Assembly: GCF_003402575.1 (NCBI RefSeq)
Contig: NZ_BGZJ01000001.1
Location: 620,001-684,000 of the forward strand
DNA from: Mesosutterella multiformis
Lineage (GTDB): Bacteria > Pseudomonadota > Gammaproteobacteria > Burkholderiales > Burkholderiaceae_F
Reading direction: 5' to 3'
DNA length: 64,000 nt
Both the position numbers and the translations under genes were made by a program. Positions 7,897 through 16,365 of the stretch are shown here, piece after piece. The notes under the pieces are model-generated. The model had not been told where the DNA came from, did not search any database, and worked only from the letters and a program-made list of their open reading frames with translations. Positions within the stretch are counted from its first letter, which is position 1. Each line of letters opens with the position of its first letter.

Positions 7897-9126
7897 TTAC
7901 TTGGCCTTTTCGGCATCGAGACGTTCCTGACGGAGGCAGGCCGCCGCCGTAAACATCACGTCGCTCGAAGAGTTCAGAGCCGTTTCGCAGGAGTCCTGGA
8001 TCACGCCGATGATGAAGCCCACGGCCACCACCTGCATGGCGGTCGAGTTATCAATACCGAAGAGACCGCAGGCGAGCGGGATCAGCATCAGGGAGCCGCC
8101 CGGAACACCGGAGGCGCCGCCGGCGCAGATCGCGGACACGAAGCAGAGCAGGATGGCTGTCCAGAAGTCAACCTGAACACCCAGCGAATTCGCGGCAGCG
8201 AGCGTCAGAATCGTGATCGTGATGGCAGCGCCGCCCATGTTGACCGTGGCACCGAGCGGGATCGAAATCGAGTAGGTGCCTTCGTCAAGCTTCAGCTTGC
8301 GGCAGAGGTCGAGGTTCACCGGGATGTTCGCGGCAGACGAACGGGTGAAGAAAGCGCAGATACCGGACACGCGCAGGCACTGGATCACGAGCGGATACGG
8401 ATTCTTGCGAATGCAGAACCAGACCATGATCGGGAAGACCACGAGGGCGATGAAGAGCATGCTGCCCACGAGGAGGAGAAGCAGCTTGCCGTAACCCACG
8501 AAGGCGCCGAGACCGACCGTAGCGACCGTGTTCGCGACCAGACCGAAAATACCGAACGGAGCGATACGGATCACGATACGGACGACCGTGGTCACAGCTT
8601 CCGAGAAGTCCTGAATGATTTCTCGGGTCGTGTCGTTCGCGCTGCGGAGGATGAAGCCGAGAGCAATAGCCCAGGAGAGAATGCCGATGTAGTTCGCGTT
8701 CGCGAGGGCCTTCACGGGGTTATCGACGATGTTGAGAACGAGGTTCTTCAGCACTTCGGCAATACCGCCCGGGGCAGTCGCCTCAGCGGCAGCCACGAGG
8801 TGAATCGTGGTCGGCCAGAGGAAAGACGCCACAACGGCAACGATGGAGGACGCGAGCGTGCCGATGGCATACAGCACGATGATCGGCTTCATGGACGTCC
8901 GGGTGTCAACGCTCTGGTTCGCGATGGACGCGGCAACCAGGAAGAAGACCAGCACGGGGGCCACGGCCTTCAAGGCCGAGATGAAGAACGTGCCGAGGAA
9001 TCCGAGGGGCACGGCGATGCCAGGCGCTACCAGGGCAACGATGATGCCGATCACTAGTGCGAACAGGATCTCCTTGACAAGAGACCCCTCCAGGAACGGC
9101 ACGAGGATTCGTGAGAATTTCCGCAT
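7897..9126 (-). CDS. sstT: Serine/threonine:Na+ symporter SstT
   Basis: Inner-membrane dicarboxylate/amino acid:cation symporter family carrier that takes up serine and threonine with sodium. The N-terminus ([13 protein letters not shown]) and [21 protein letters not shown] align with the SstT signature. The family hairpin region [13 protein letters not shown], the [14 protein letters not shown] motif and the [15 protein letters not shown] motif are all present. About eight to nine membrane segments fit. I chose ATG at 9126 ([11 protein letters not shown]) because SstT proteins usually begin about there; an upstream in-frame ATG at 9201 would add 25 basic, poorly conserved residues. Neither start has a clear ribosome binding site. 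Confidence 0.92.
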   Translation of the reverse strand: MRKFSRILVPFLEGSLVKEILFALVIGIIVALVAPGIAVPLGFLGTFFISALKAVAPVLVFFLVAASIANQSVDTRTSMKPIIVLYAIGTLASSIVAVVASFLWPTTIHLVAAAEATAPGGIAEVLKNLVLNIVDNPVKALANANYIGILSWAIALGFILRSANDTTREIIQDFSEAVTTVVRIVIRIAPFGIFGLVANTVATVGLGAFVGYGKLLLLLVGSMLFIALVVFPIMVWFCIRKNPYPLVIQCLRVSGICAFFTRSSAANIPVNLDLCRKLKLDEGTYSISIPLGATVNMGGAAITITILTLAAANSLGVQVDFWTAILLCFVSAICAGGASGVPGGSLMLIPLACGLFGIDNSTAMQVVAVGFIIGVIQDSCETALNSSSDVMFTAAACLRQERLDAEKAK

Positions 9127-9300
9127 ATTGACTTTTTTTCTTAGGACCAGGGGGGATACGCCCTTTTGCAACAATTTTTTGCAGGACGTATTCATTAGCA
9201 TACCTGTTTTATTTAACTCTGTATTTTGTGGTCATCCTCCGATCCCCTATCTGAGGGATAATGTTCAAATTTCTGTACCTACCGTTTCCGGCACCACCGC

Positions 9301-10506
9301 ATGAGCAGTCTTAAACCCGCCACCCGCTTTGTCCTTGCCTGCATCTTTATGGATGCCCTGGGCTTCGGGCTGATCATTCCTGTACTGCCCCGGCTGATCG
9401 GCGATCTGGCAGGCACCCGCGATCTGCAGACCTACTGGTACGGCGCGATCATGGTGAGCTACGGCATCATGCAGTTCCTCTCCTCGCCGATCCTTGGCGC
9501 GCTTTCAGACCGTTTCGGCCGGAAGCCCGTGCTGCTCACCGGTATCTTCGGCCTCTCCATCATGCAGTTTGTGCCGGCCTTCACGTCGTCGCTCCCGCTT
9601 GTGCTCGCGTCCCGCATCGCGGGCGGCATGCTGTCCGCGAACCTCGTCGTCGCCCAGGCCTACATTGCGGACATCACGCCGAAACAGCAGCGCTCCGCCG
9701 CTTTTGGGAAGATCGGTGCGGTCTACGGACTCGCCTTCGTGATCGGCCCGGCGCTCGGCGGCATTCTCGGGCAGATAGACCCGCGGATTCCTTTCGCCTT
9801 CGCGGGCGCCATCTGCTGCCTGAACTTCATCTACGGTTTCTTCGTGCTGCCGGAAAGTCTCACGACGCCGGATATGCGTCCCTGGACTTTCCGCCGCTTT
9901 AATCCTTTCATCGGGATCATCGCGCTCCTGAAGGTAAAGCCCATCATTCCGATGGTGCTGATCATCGGTCTCATCTATCTCTCGCAGTCACTCATGCAGT
10001 GCACCTGGGCGCTCTACACAGAGTTCCGGTACGGTTGGACACCGCTGAATATCGGTCTCTCGATGTTCGTGCTCGGCCTCTGCATCGCGTTCACTCAAGG
10101 GTGGCTCCTTCCCGCCCTGATCCGCGTTCAGTCTGAGAAACACCTCGTGATCGCCGCGCTTTCGATTGGGTGCCTCGCGCTTGCGGGGATCGGTTTCACC
10201 ACCTGGGGCATCGTCGCCGCGATTCTCGCCTGGACGTTTTCGCTCCTTGGAATCGCCTCTCCGATTATTCAGAGCGCGGTCTCGCGTCAGGTCTCTCCCA
10301 CCATGCAGGGCTCCGCGATGGGCGCCATCAGTTCCCTTAACTCATTCTCCGGTGCCATCGCCCCGGTGATCTCCACGCCGCTTCTTGTCTACACGGCAAA
10401 GGGAACAGATGAGCTGATTCCGCCTGGCATCCCGTACTATCTCGCCGCTTCGCTCCTTCTTCTGAGTGTCGTGATCGCGCTCCTCGCCCGGCGTCAGTTC
10501 CGCTGA
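9301..10506 (+). CDS. MFS drug:H+ antiporter, TetA-like (TCR/Tet family)
   Basis: Twelve-helix major facilitator of 401 aa, probably a proton-driven exporter. The start RFVLACIFMDALGFGLIIPVLPRL is the usual first helix of TetA-like antiporters (DHA1). Motif A between helices 2 and 3 is clear as GALSDRFGRKPVLL near residue 65, and motif C-like glycine/proline pattern VIGPALGG appears near residue 142. Tetracycline resistance cannot be concluded: many chromosomal TetA-like proteins have unknown substrates, and no tetR-type gene is adjacent. It is divergent from sstT and ends at a bidirectional terminator. No good ribosome binding site precedes ATG. Confidence 0.88.
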   Translation: MSSLKPATRFVLACIFMDALGFGLIIPVLPRLIGDLAGTRDLQTYWYGAIMVSYGIMQFLSSPILGALSDRFGRKPVLLTGIFGLSIMQFVPAFTSSLPLVLASRIAGGMLSANLVVAQAYIADITPKQQRSAAFGKIGAVYGLAFVIGPALGGILGQIDPRIPFAFAGAICCLNFIYGFFVLPESLTTPDMRPWTFRRFNPFIGIIALLKVKPIIPMVLIIGLIYLSQSLMQCTWALYTEFRYGWTPLNIGLSMFVLGLCIAFTQGWLLPALIRVQSEKHLVIAALSIGCLALAGIGFTTWGIVAAILAWTFSLLGIASPIIQSAVSRQVSPTMQGSAMGAISSLNSFSGAIAPVISTPLLVYTAKGTDELIPPGIPYYLAASLLLLSVVIALLARRQFR

Positions 10507-10533
10507 GATCCGCGTTCAGTTTCCATCAAGCAA

Positions 10534-10565
10534 AAGAGGCAGGTTCCGTCAGGAACCTGCCTCTT
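10534..10565. terminator. Bidirectional terminator between the MFS gene and the por operon
   Basis: A perfect 14-bp stem (AAGAGGCAGGTTCC with GGAACCTGCCTCTT) closes on a four-base loop. The minus-strand transcript ends in CTCTTTTG, giving the better T-run. The plus-strand side is weaker. The convergent genes MFS (+) and the por operon (-) share it. Confidence 0.85.
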
Positions 10566-10593
10566 CGCTATACCGATATCAGAAGATCCGGAC

Positions 10594-12243
10594 TCAGATC
10601 TCTTCCTTCTTCATATCGATCGCGCCGCACGGACACTCGTTCGCGCAGATGCCGCAGCCCTTGCAGAACTCGTAATCGATCTTGTAGCCGCGGCCCGGGC
10701 CGAGCTTCTCAATCACATTATCCGGGCAGACACCGTAGCAGTTGTCACACTCGAAGCAGTTGCCGCAGCTCATGCAGCGGCGGGCTTCGTAAAGCGCGTT
10801 CTCTTCGGTGAGGCCCTTCAGCACTTCCTCAAAGGTCGTCTGACGGCGGACCATATCAAGCATCGGGCGGACCGTCTTCGGAGCGTCCGAGAAGTACCAC
10901 GTGTTCAGATTGCTGAATTCGGCAGGCTTTCCGCGATAGGGTTCGGCGTACTTCTCGCCGCGCAGCCAGGCATTGATCGCGCGGGCAGCTTTCTTGCCGT
11001 GTCCGATCGCGACCGTCACGTTGCGGGCGCCTTCAATCGCGTCGCCGCCCGCGAAGACTCCGGCCTTGCCGGTCATCAGCGTGTCGTCAACCTCGATGCT
11101 GCCGTCCTTCGTCTTCACTTCCGAAAGACCTTCAATGAAGGAGAGGTCCGTCTGCTGGCCAAGCGCGAGCACGACGGAATCCGCAGTGATCGTTTCAAAT
11201 TCGCCGGTCGGCTTCGGGGAGCCGTTCTCATCAAGCTCCATCTTCTCAATGCGGATTTCGCCGCCTTCGGCGTCCGCAATGGTGGAGAGCCACTTCATCG
11301 TGACGCCTTCCTCGATAGCTTCCTCAATTTCGAAGCTGTGAGCCGGCGCCTTCTGGCGGGTACGGCGGTAGACCATCAGAGGCTCGGCGCCGAGACGCTT
11401 CACGGTACGGGCCACGTCGACCGCGGTGTTGCCGCCGCCGTAGACCACAACGCGGCGCCCGAGCATCGGCTTCTCTTCGCCTTCCATCGAGCGGAGAACA
11501 GAAACCGCGTCAAGGATGTGAGCCGAGTCACCGGCCGGAATATAAGCGCGGCGGGCCAGCTTCGCGCCGACACCGAGGAACACGGCGTCATAGCCGCCGG
11601 CCTTCATTTCGGCCTCGAGATCCTGCACTTCGTGCGACAGCTCAAGCTTCACGCCGAGCTTCACGATGCGGTCGATTTCCTTATCGAGAATGTCACGCGG
11701 CAGACGGTACTTCGGAATGCCGTAGCGCATCATGCCGCCGGCTTCAGGAGCCGAATCCACCACCGTCACCTGATGCCCGAGGAGCGTCAGATGATAGGCG
11801 GCGGAGAGTCCGGCAGGACCCGCGCCGACCACAAGCACCTTCTTTCCGCTCGGCTGAGCCGGCACAGGCGACGCCCAGCCCTTCTCGAGAGCCTCGTCAC
11901 CGAGGAAGCGTTCAACCGAGTTGATGCCGACCGATTCATCGAGCTGACCGCGGTTACAGGCAGTTTCGCACGTGTGGTAACAGACACGGCCCATCACGGC
12001 GGGGAAGGGATTATCTTCCATGATCTTCCGCCACGCGGCCTCGTAGCCGCCATCCTCCGCGAGGAACAGCCAGTCGCGGCAGCGTTCCCCGGCGGGGCAC
12101 GTCGCGCTGCAGGGCGGCTCGTGGAAGTTATAGGCCGGCTTCAGCGTACGCCACGCGCCCGTATGGTTCTCGAGCGACGTGAGCGGCTTCAGCGTAATCG
12201 CAAACGGCGTTTCATCATTGATTTTTTCAGACACTTTCTGCAT
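10594..12243 (-). CDS. GltD-like NAD(P)H oxidoreductase fused to a 2x[4Fe-4S] ferredoxin domain (por operon)
   Basis: A 549-aa protein combining an electron-transfer flavoprotein and a ferredoxin. The N-terminal Fer4_20-type domain carries Cys45, 49, 55, 88, 92 and 96. The first dinucleotide fold is GAGPAGLSAAY (about 140-150), the second GGGNTAVDVAR (269-279). The C-terminal FAD motif reads FAGGDAIEGARN. Two 4Fe-4S clusters follow at Cys490/493/496/499/502/506 and Cys527/530/533/537/539. It overlaps the porB stop by 17 bases, so translation is probably coupled. No separate delta ferredoxin gene exists in the operon. I infer that this subunit takes that role and links pyruvate oxidation to NAD(P). 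Confidence 0.87.
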   Translation of the reverse strand: MQKVSEKINDETPFAITLKPLTSLENHTGAWRTLKPAYNFHEPPCSATCPAGERCRDWLFLAEDGGYEAAWRKIMEDNPFPAVMGRVCYHTCETACNRGQLDESVGINSVERFLGDEALEKGWASPVPAQPSGKKVLVVGAGPAGLSAAYHLTLLGHQVTVVDSAPEAGGMMRYGIPKYRLPRDILDKEIDRIVKLGVKLELSHEVQDLEAEMKAGGYDAVFLGVGAKLARRAYIPAGDSAHILDAVSVLRSMEGEEKPMLGRRVVVYGGGNTAVDVARTVKRLGAEPLMVYRRTRQKAPAHSFEIEEAIEEGVTMKWLSTIADAEGGEIRIEKMELDENGSPKPTGEFETITADSVVLALGQQTDLSFIEGLSEVKTKDGSIEVDDTLMTGKAGVFAGGDAIEGARNVTVAIGHGKKAARAINAWLRGEKYAEPYRGKPAEFSNLNTWYFSDAPKTVRPMLDMVRRQTTFEEVLKGLTEENALYEARRCMSCGNCFECDNCYGVCPDNVIEKLGPGRGYKIDYEFCKGCGICANECPCGAIDMKKEEI

Positions 12244-13297
12244 CCCCCTTCGGGCTCACCAGGCTGCGGAACAGTCCCTCAGGATGCTCCTCGGCCTCTT
12301 CGGTCAGACCAAACTTTTCGATATTGCGGTTCGCCATGCGCTGCAGACGGGCCACCGTTTCCGGATCTCCCTTCTTGCCTAGCAGATGGGCGAAGCGCTT
12401 CTGCAGCTTCAGATACGCCTCAACCGGCGTGGGACGGCGAATCTTATAGGATCCCGTGATTTCTCCGTTCTCAGCCTCGAATACCGGGAAGATGCCCGTT
12501 TCCGCGGCGAGACGCGCCACTTCAACGGTCTTATCGGAGGCGAAGCCCCAGCCGAGCGGGCACGGAACGAGAATCTGGATATAGCGGGCACCGTGCATGG
12601 ACATCGCCTTGCGGACCTTGCGCTCAAGGTCATGGAGGTCCGCCACCGTAGCGGTCGCGACGTACGGAATGCCGTGCGCCATGGCGATCAGCGGCACGCT
12701 CTTGCCCTGGCCGAAATTGTTGCCTTCGTAGCCCGGCTGCGGCATCGTCGTCGCGGTACGTGCGGTCGGGGGCGTCGCGGAGCTGCGCTGCACGCCCGTA
12801 TTCATGTACGCCTCATTGTCGTAGCAGATATAGAGCACATCGTCATTGCGGTCGAACATGCCGGAGAGGCAGCCCATGCCGATATCGGTGGTGCCGCCGT
12901 CACCGCCCTGGGCGATCACGCGGACCGGGGGCTTCCCGTCCTTTTTCGCACGGACCCGATAGGCCGCGGCCATACCGGTCGCGACAGCCGCCGCGTTGCC
13001 GAAGAGCGAATGCAGCCACGGCATTCTCCAGGCGCTTTCCGGATACGGCGTCGAGAAGACTTCTAGGCACCCGGTAGCGTTCGTCACGGCGATCCGGCCG
13101 TCGGTTTCTTCCATCGCCGTGTCCAGCGCGTAGCGGGCGCCGAGGGCCTCGCCGCAGCCCTGGCAGGCGCGGTGTCCCGATTCCAGCGAATTGAAGCGCT
13201 TGGTTGAGCTCTGCAGTGTCTTCAGTTTCTCATCCAGAAGCCGATTACCAACCGTAAAGGTGCCGGTCTGATAAAAATGGATTCTTGACTCTTCCAT
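12227..13297 (-). CDS. porB: Pyruvate:ferredoxin (2-oxoacid) oxidoreductase, beta subunit
   Basis: TPP-binding subunit of the complex that oxidatively decarboxylates pyruvate to acetyl-CoA. The TPP/Mg signature begins GDGGTTDIGMG near residue 130 and ends at YDNEAYMNTG. Cluster-type cysteines appear in ACQGCGEALGARYA near residue 45. LGWGFASDKT and a C-terminal tail rich in charged residues follow. At 356 aa it is longer than many beta subunits. It sits between porA (16-base gap) and the GltD-ferredoxin gene (17-base overlap). The preferred 2-oxoacid is inferred from the family. Confidence 0.93.
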   Translation of the reverse strand: MEESRIHFYQTGTFTVGNRLLDEKLKTLQSSTKRFNSLESGHRACQGCGEALGARYALDTAMEETDGRIAVTNATGCLEVFSTPYPESAWRMPWLHSLFGNAAAVATGMAAAYRVRAKKDGKPPVRVIAQGGDGGTTDIGMGCLSGMFDRNDDVLYICYDNEAYMNTGVQRSSATPPTARTATTMPQPGYEGNNFGQGKSVPLIAMAHGIPYVATATVADLHDLERKVRKAMSMHGARYIQILVPCPLGWGFASDKTVEVARLAAETGIFPVFEAENGEITGSYKIRRPTPVEAYLKLQKRFAHLLGKKGDPETVARLQRMANRNIEKFGLTEEAEEHPEGLFRSLVSPKGDAESV

Positions 13298-13313
13298 ACT
13301 GGCCTCCTAAAGC

Positions 13314-14576
13314 CTACTTGGACGCAGCCTGAGCTGCGCTCCTGCGACCAACATCCTTCAGCATCTCTTCTGCTGCAGGACCGGAACGGCGGGTCTTCGC
13401 CTCGCGCGCGAGCTGGTTTTCAACGAGTTCACGGTCGAGATCCATGAAGAAGATATCCGGGAGCTTCCCGGCCGCCGCGTCCTTCAGCGTCGCCTTGATG
13501 CTGTGGCGCGTAATCGCGCGACCGCCAAGGCCGGCAATCACTGTATTCACGGCGGTGCCCGTGCCGCGGAGCGCGGATTCCACTTCCATGCCGAGAACAC
13601 CGCGGCTGCCCGGGGTCACCGTGCGGTCGATCACGACCACGCGGGACGCGCCTTTCAGCGCTTCTCTCACCGCGTCATACGGGAACGGACGGAAGCTCTT
13701 CAGGCTGACAACACCCACGTTGAGGCCTTCATCCCGGAGCTCATCCACGGAATCCTTGATCGTGCCGATGCAGGAACCCATGCCGATCACGCGGATATCC
13801 GTGTCTTCGGTACGGTACGTGGAGAGGAGACCGCCGGAGCGGCGGCCGAAAATCTTTGCAAACTCTTCCTGCACGCGGGGCAGGACTTCAAGCGCCGTAT
13901 TGAAACGGTGCTGCGCAAGGTAACGGACTTCGGTAAACGCTTCCGGTCCCACCATGGCGCCGATCGACACCGGATCCTCAGGATCGAGCACCTGACGCGG
14001 CTCATAGGGCGGGAGGAACTGATCCACCTGCTCCTGGGACGGAATATCCATGCGTTCGAGCGCGTGCGTCAGAACGAAACCGTCCATGCAGACCATCACG
14101 GGGAGCGACAGCTCTTCGGCGATACGGAAAGCCTGAATATGGAGATCGACCGCTTCCTGATTATCTTCAGCAAACAGCTGCAGCCAGCCGCTGTCGCGCT
14201 GGGAGAGAGAGTCCGACTGATCGTTCCAGATGTTGATCGGGGCGCCGATCGCGCGGTTCGCGACCGTCATCACGATCGGAAGACCGAGACCCGAGGCGTT
14301 ATAAATTGCCTCAGCCATGAAGAGCAGGCCCTGGGAAGCCGTCGCTGTATAGGCGCGGGCACCGGCGGCGCTTGCGCCGATCGCGACGCTCATCGCGCCG
14401 AATTCACTCTCCACATTGAGGTACTCGCAGTCCTCAATCTTTCCCGCGCGCACCAGGCGGCCGAGCGCCTCAACGATATGGGTCTGGGGGGAAATCGGAT
14501 AAGCGCAGACGATATTGGGGCGGCACAGGGCCACAGCCTGCGCGACGCCCTGCGAACCTTCCAGCTGCTTCAGCAT
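13314..14576 (-). CDS. porA: Pyruvate:ferredoxin (2-oxoacid) oxidoreductase, alpha subunit
   Basis: The alpha subunit supplies the pyrimidine-binding domain I and the transketolase C-terminal-like domain II. The start MLKQLEGSQGVAQAVALCRP and AYPISPQTHIVEAL near residue 30 are typical of PorA. ESEFGAMSVAIGASAAGARAYTAT (positions about 57-80) is the TPP-side conserved block, and NIWNDQSDSLSQRD follows near residue 117. At 420 aa the length is normal. Its ATG overlaps the porG stop by one base (TAATG), indicating coupled translation. Confidence 0.94.
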   Translation of the reverse strand: MLKQLEGSQGVAQAVALCRPNIVCAYPISPQTHIVEALGRLVRAGKIEDCEYLNVESEFGAMSVAIGASAAGARAYTATASQGLLFMAEAIYNASGLGLPIVMTVANRAIGAPINIWNDQSDSLSQRDSGWLQLFAEDNQEAVDLHIQAFRIAEELSLPVMVCMDGFVLTHALERMDIPSQEQVDQFLPPYEPRQVLDPEDPVSIGAMVGPEAFTEVRYLAQHRFNTALEVLPRVQEEFAKIFGRRSGGLLSTYRTEDTDIRVIGMGSCIGTIKDSVDELRDEGLNVGVVSLKSFRPFPYDAVREALKGASRVVVIDRTVTPGSRGVLGMEVESALRGTGTAVNTVIAGLGGRAITRHSIKATLKDAAAGKLPDIFFMDLDRELVENQLAREAKTRRSGPAAEEMLKDVGRRSAAQAASK

Positions 14577-15145
14577 TATTCTTCTCCTCCATTCTTGATA
14601 AAGTCCCAGGCCCCGCGCGCGACATCCGCGTTCGCCTGAGCGACCTTACCGGAATATTTCTGACCGTAGGCCGAGTTGATGCTTTCCAGCTTCAGCATGC
14701 CCGTCATCGCGGCAAAGCCCGCCAGCATGGCGGCGCCCGGCAGCGGGCGGCCGATGAACTTCAGCGCGAGATCCGTCGCGGGAACCGTCTTCACGTGTCC
14801 TGCGGGGAGCCGCTTCACCAGTTCGCCAAGCCCGATCTCTTCCGGGGACGAGGCGCTGTTCACGAGAACATAGCCTTCGGGGTTCAGACCGCTGAACACA
14901 TCCACCGAGTCAATCAGCGTTCTGTCCTGCACCAGCACGACATCCGGTTCCTCAATCGGCTCATGAAGCCGAATCTCATGATCACTGAACCGGGCAAAAG
15001 CGGTCACCGGCGCGCCCGTGCGCTCGGAACCGAAACTCGGGAAGGCCTGGGCGAAATGTCCTTCCATGAAAGCTGCCAGCGACAGCATTTCCGCGGCAGT
15101 TACGACACCCTGCCCTCCGCGGCCGTGCAAACGAATCTGAAACAT
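14576..15145 (-). CDS. porG: Pyruvate:ferredoxin (2-oxoacid) oxidoreductase, gamma subunit
   Basis: Small subunit of the 2-oxoacid:acceptor oxidoreductase complex, 189 aa. The family start FQIRLHGRGGQGVVTAAEMLSLAA is clear at residues 2-25, and FPSFGSERTGAPVTAFARFSD follows near residue 40. PorG contributes to the interface binding CoA and acceptor clusters. It is first in the operon gamma-alpha-beta-(GltD/ferredoxin), with GGAGG about ten bases before ATG. The upstream region holds a GTATAC-centred palindrome that may be an operator. A Por complex implies low-potential, oxygen-sensitive metabolism. Confidence 0.93.
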   Translation of the reverse strand: MFQIRLHGRGGQGVVTAAEMLSLAAFMEGHFAQAFPSFGSERTGAPVTAFARFSDHEIRLHEPIEEPDVVLVQDRTLIDSVDVFSGLNPEGYVLVNSASSPEEIGLGELVKRLPAGHVKTVPATDLALKFIGRPLPGAAMLAGFAAMTGMLKLESINSAYGQKYSGKVAQANADVARGAWDFIKNGGEE

Positions 15146-15444
15146 AAATGTGCGACCTCCGCTGTATGACGGATTTACGGCATATATTGGTATACCATTT
15201 CATTATCGCCTGTAATGCTAAAGAAAAAGACCTTTGATTGCCATACTTCGATAGAACAATTTCTATTTGAGAATCAATATCATTTAGGCGCTGCAGAGAC
15301 CACGGGATCAGACTCCCGTTTCTTCGTTACGTTCTCTTCTATTTCCTGCCGAAATCACCTTAATAGCATGAAGGGAAACTGATAATTTGTTAAAATTCAT
15401 CCCTATCGCTATTGAAATTCGGTCTATTTTCTGGGGGTGTCTGA
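15146..15444. other. Divergent promoter region of the por operon and the DUF1801 gene
   Basis: This AT-rich 299-base gap must contain both divergent promoters. The clearest element is the palindrome at 15188-15197. I found no -35/-10 pair strong enough to place a start site, and no small gene with a convincing ribosome binding site. Confidence 0.5.
15188..15197. promoter_or_regulatory. Palindrome TGGTATACCA upstream of porG (possible operator)
   Basis: A perfect 10-bp palindrome, with one further near-symmetric base step each side (ATTGGTATACCATT), lies 43 bases upstream of the porG start. GT...AC-centred palindromes are used by GntR-family regulators. No GntR gene is in the window, so the binding protein is unknown and the assignment is inference. 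Confidence 0.4.
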
Positions 15445-15936
15445 ATGGTTCCAACAGCAACGACGGTAGGCGGTTTTCTGCAAACCCTGCCTCCCGATCG
15501 GCGCGTCGCTATGGCACGCGTTTGCAGTCTTATCCGCCGCAACGCGCGCGGCGTGCATGAGAGCATGCGCTACGGTCTGGCGTTCTATGAATATGAGATG
15601 AATCCGCTGTTTGCTCTGGAGCCTGGCGAAACCAGCATGACGCTGTATATCGCTGAACCGAAGGTGCTCGAGAACTACGAAGGCAAGATTCCCGGCGTCA
15701 ACACCGAAACCTGCTCGATCTTCTTCGACAACCTCAACCGGCTGCCGCTCGATGTCGTCGAGAAGGTGATCCGTGAATCTATCGTCTCGCGCCAGGAGCG
15801 GCTCCGCGAAAACCAGCCGGTTCCCGGCCAGGACGAGCTTCTGAAGATCTGGCAGATCAAAGCCGAGGCCGCCGCGGTGCCTCCCCCGATCATTCATATC
15901 CCGGTCGCCCCTGCCGAAACCGAGCAGAAAGAGTAA
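15445..15936 (+). CDS. DUF1801 (YdhG-like) protein
   Basis: A cytoplasmic protein of 163 aa with no known biochemical role. The DUF1801 pattern is recognisable: an N-terminal helix TVGGFLQTLPPDRRVAMARV, then ESMRYGLAFYEYEM near residue 40, corresponding to the family block around an invariant aromatic-Gly pair, and MTLYIAEPKVLENYEGKIP near residue 73. The C-terminus (about 135-163) is a low-complexity Ala/Pro/Glu tail that looks disordered. It is monocistronic, divergent from the por operon and followed by its own strong terminator. Confidence 0.8.
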   Translation: MVPTATTVGGFLQTLPPDRRVAMARVCSLIRRNARGVHESMRYGLAFYEYEMNPLFALEPGETSMTLYIAEPKVLENYEGKIPGVNTETCSIFFDNLNRLPLDVVEKVIRESIVSRQERLRENQPVPGQDELLKIWQIKAEAAAVPPPIIHIPVAPAETEQKE

Positions 15937-15969
15937 AAAGAGTACACAGAAAACGGGTTTTCCCGTATA

Positions 15970-16003
15970 AAATCCCCCGAAAAATCTTCGGGGGATTTTT
16001 TTT
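15970..16003 (+). terminator. Intrinsic terminator after the DUF1801 gene
   Basis: A 12-bp stem AAATCCCCCGAA / TTCGGGGGATTT with a five-base loop is followed by an uninterrupted T-run of about eight (counting the stem end). It isolates the cyd operon from upstream transcription. Confidence 0.93.
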
Positions 16004-16054
16004 GCCTGATTCGCCTTCTTTGAGCGAAGTTAATCGATTTTAAGTGCTATTTAA

Positions 16055-16092
16055 GATGAAACAACTACTTTCATAATTTACTAAGTTTCATC
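16055..16092. promoter_or_regulatory. Inverted repeat GATGAAAC...GTTTCATC in the cyd promoter region
   Basis: Perfect 8-base arms at 16055-16062 and 16085-16092 are separated by 22 bases, in an AT-rich stretch that includes a CATAAT-like -10 sequence (16072-16077). It lies 46-83 bases before cydP. The right arm with its two preceding bases, AAGTTTCATC, recurs in the dyad upstream of the symporter gene at 36054-36063. The arms are not a canonical FNR site (TTGAT-N4-ATCAA). The binding factor is unknown. Confidence 0.4.
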
Positions 16093-16137
16093 ATTAGGCT
16101 ATTATTTTCTCAAGTTCGCCCTTCACAAAAAATACCC

Positions 16138-16365
16138 ATGAAAAAAGGCACACGGAAAGACCAGGAAAAGCATCTGACCCTTCACCTCTGGCTCGTGATA
16201 GGGGTAAAGGTTCTCTGTATTTTTCTTCTTTGGCTGGTTTTCTTCTCACCCAGTCACAGACCTGATACGTCCGCGACTGCCGTGGGGAACGCCATCCTGG
16301 ACCGGCCGATTTCGGATGCTCAGACTTCGGCTTCTGAGTCCAGCCTTCACAGAGACATACCATGA
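16138..16365 (+). CDS. cydP: Cytochrome bd oxidase small subunit CydP
   Basis: A 75-aa single-pass membrane protein: a charged N-terminus, one helix at about residues 18-40 (LVIGVKVLCIFLLWLVFFSP) and a soluble polar tail. CydP proteins, found upstream of cydAB in several Proteobacteria, share the FLLWLVFFSP-type helix end. It overlaps cydA by four bases (ATGA), so the two are translationally coupled. The ribosome binding site is weak. Its role in assembly or stability of the oxidase is assumed from family and position. Confidence 0.82.
   Translation: MKKGTRKDQEKHLTLHLWLVIGVKVLCIFLLWLVFFSPSHRPDTSATAVGNAILDRPISDAQTSASESSLHRDIP

Noticed and set aside
9301-10506. Tetracycline resistance gene
   Set aside because: The MFS protein is TetA-like in motifs, but there is no adjacent TetR gene or operator and no transposon context. 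Substrate cannot be inferred.
10999-12459. Plus-strand open frame (486 codons) across the por fusion gene
   Set aside because: Antisense of the GltD-ferredoxin gene and porB; no ribosome binding site and no recognisable domain.
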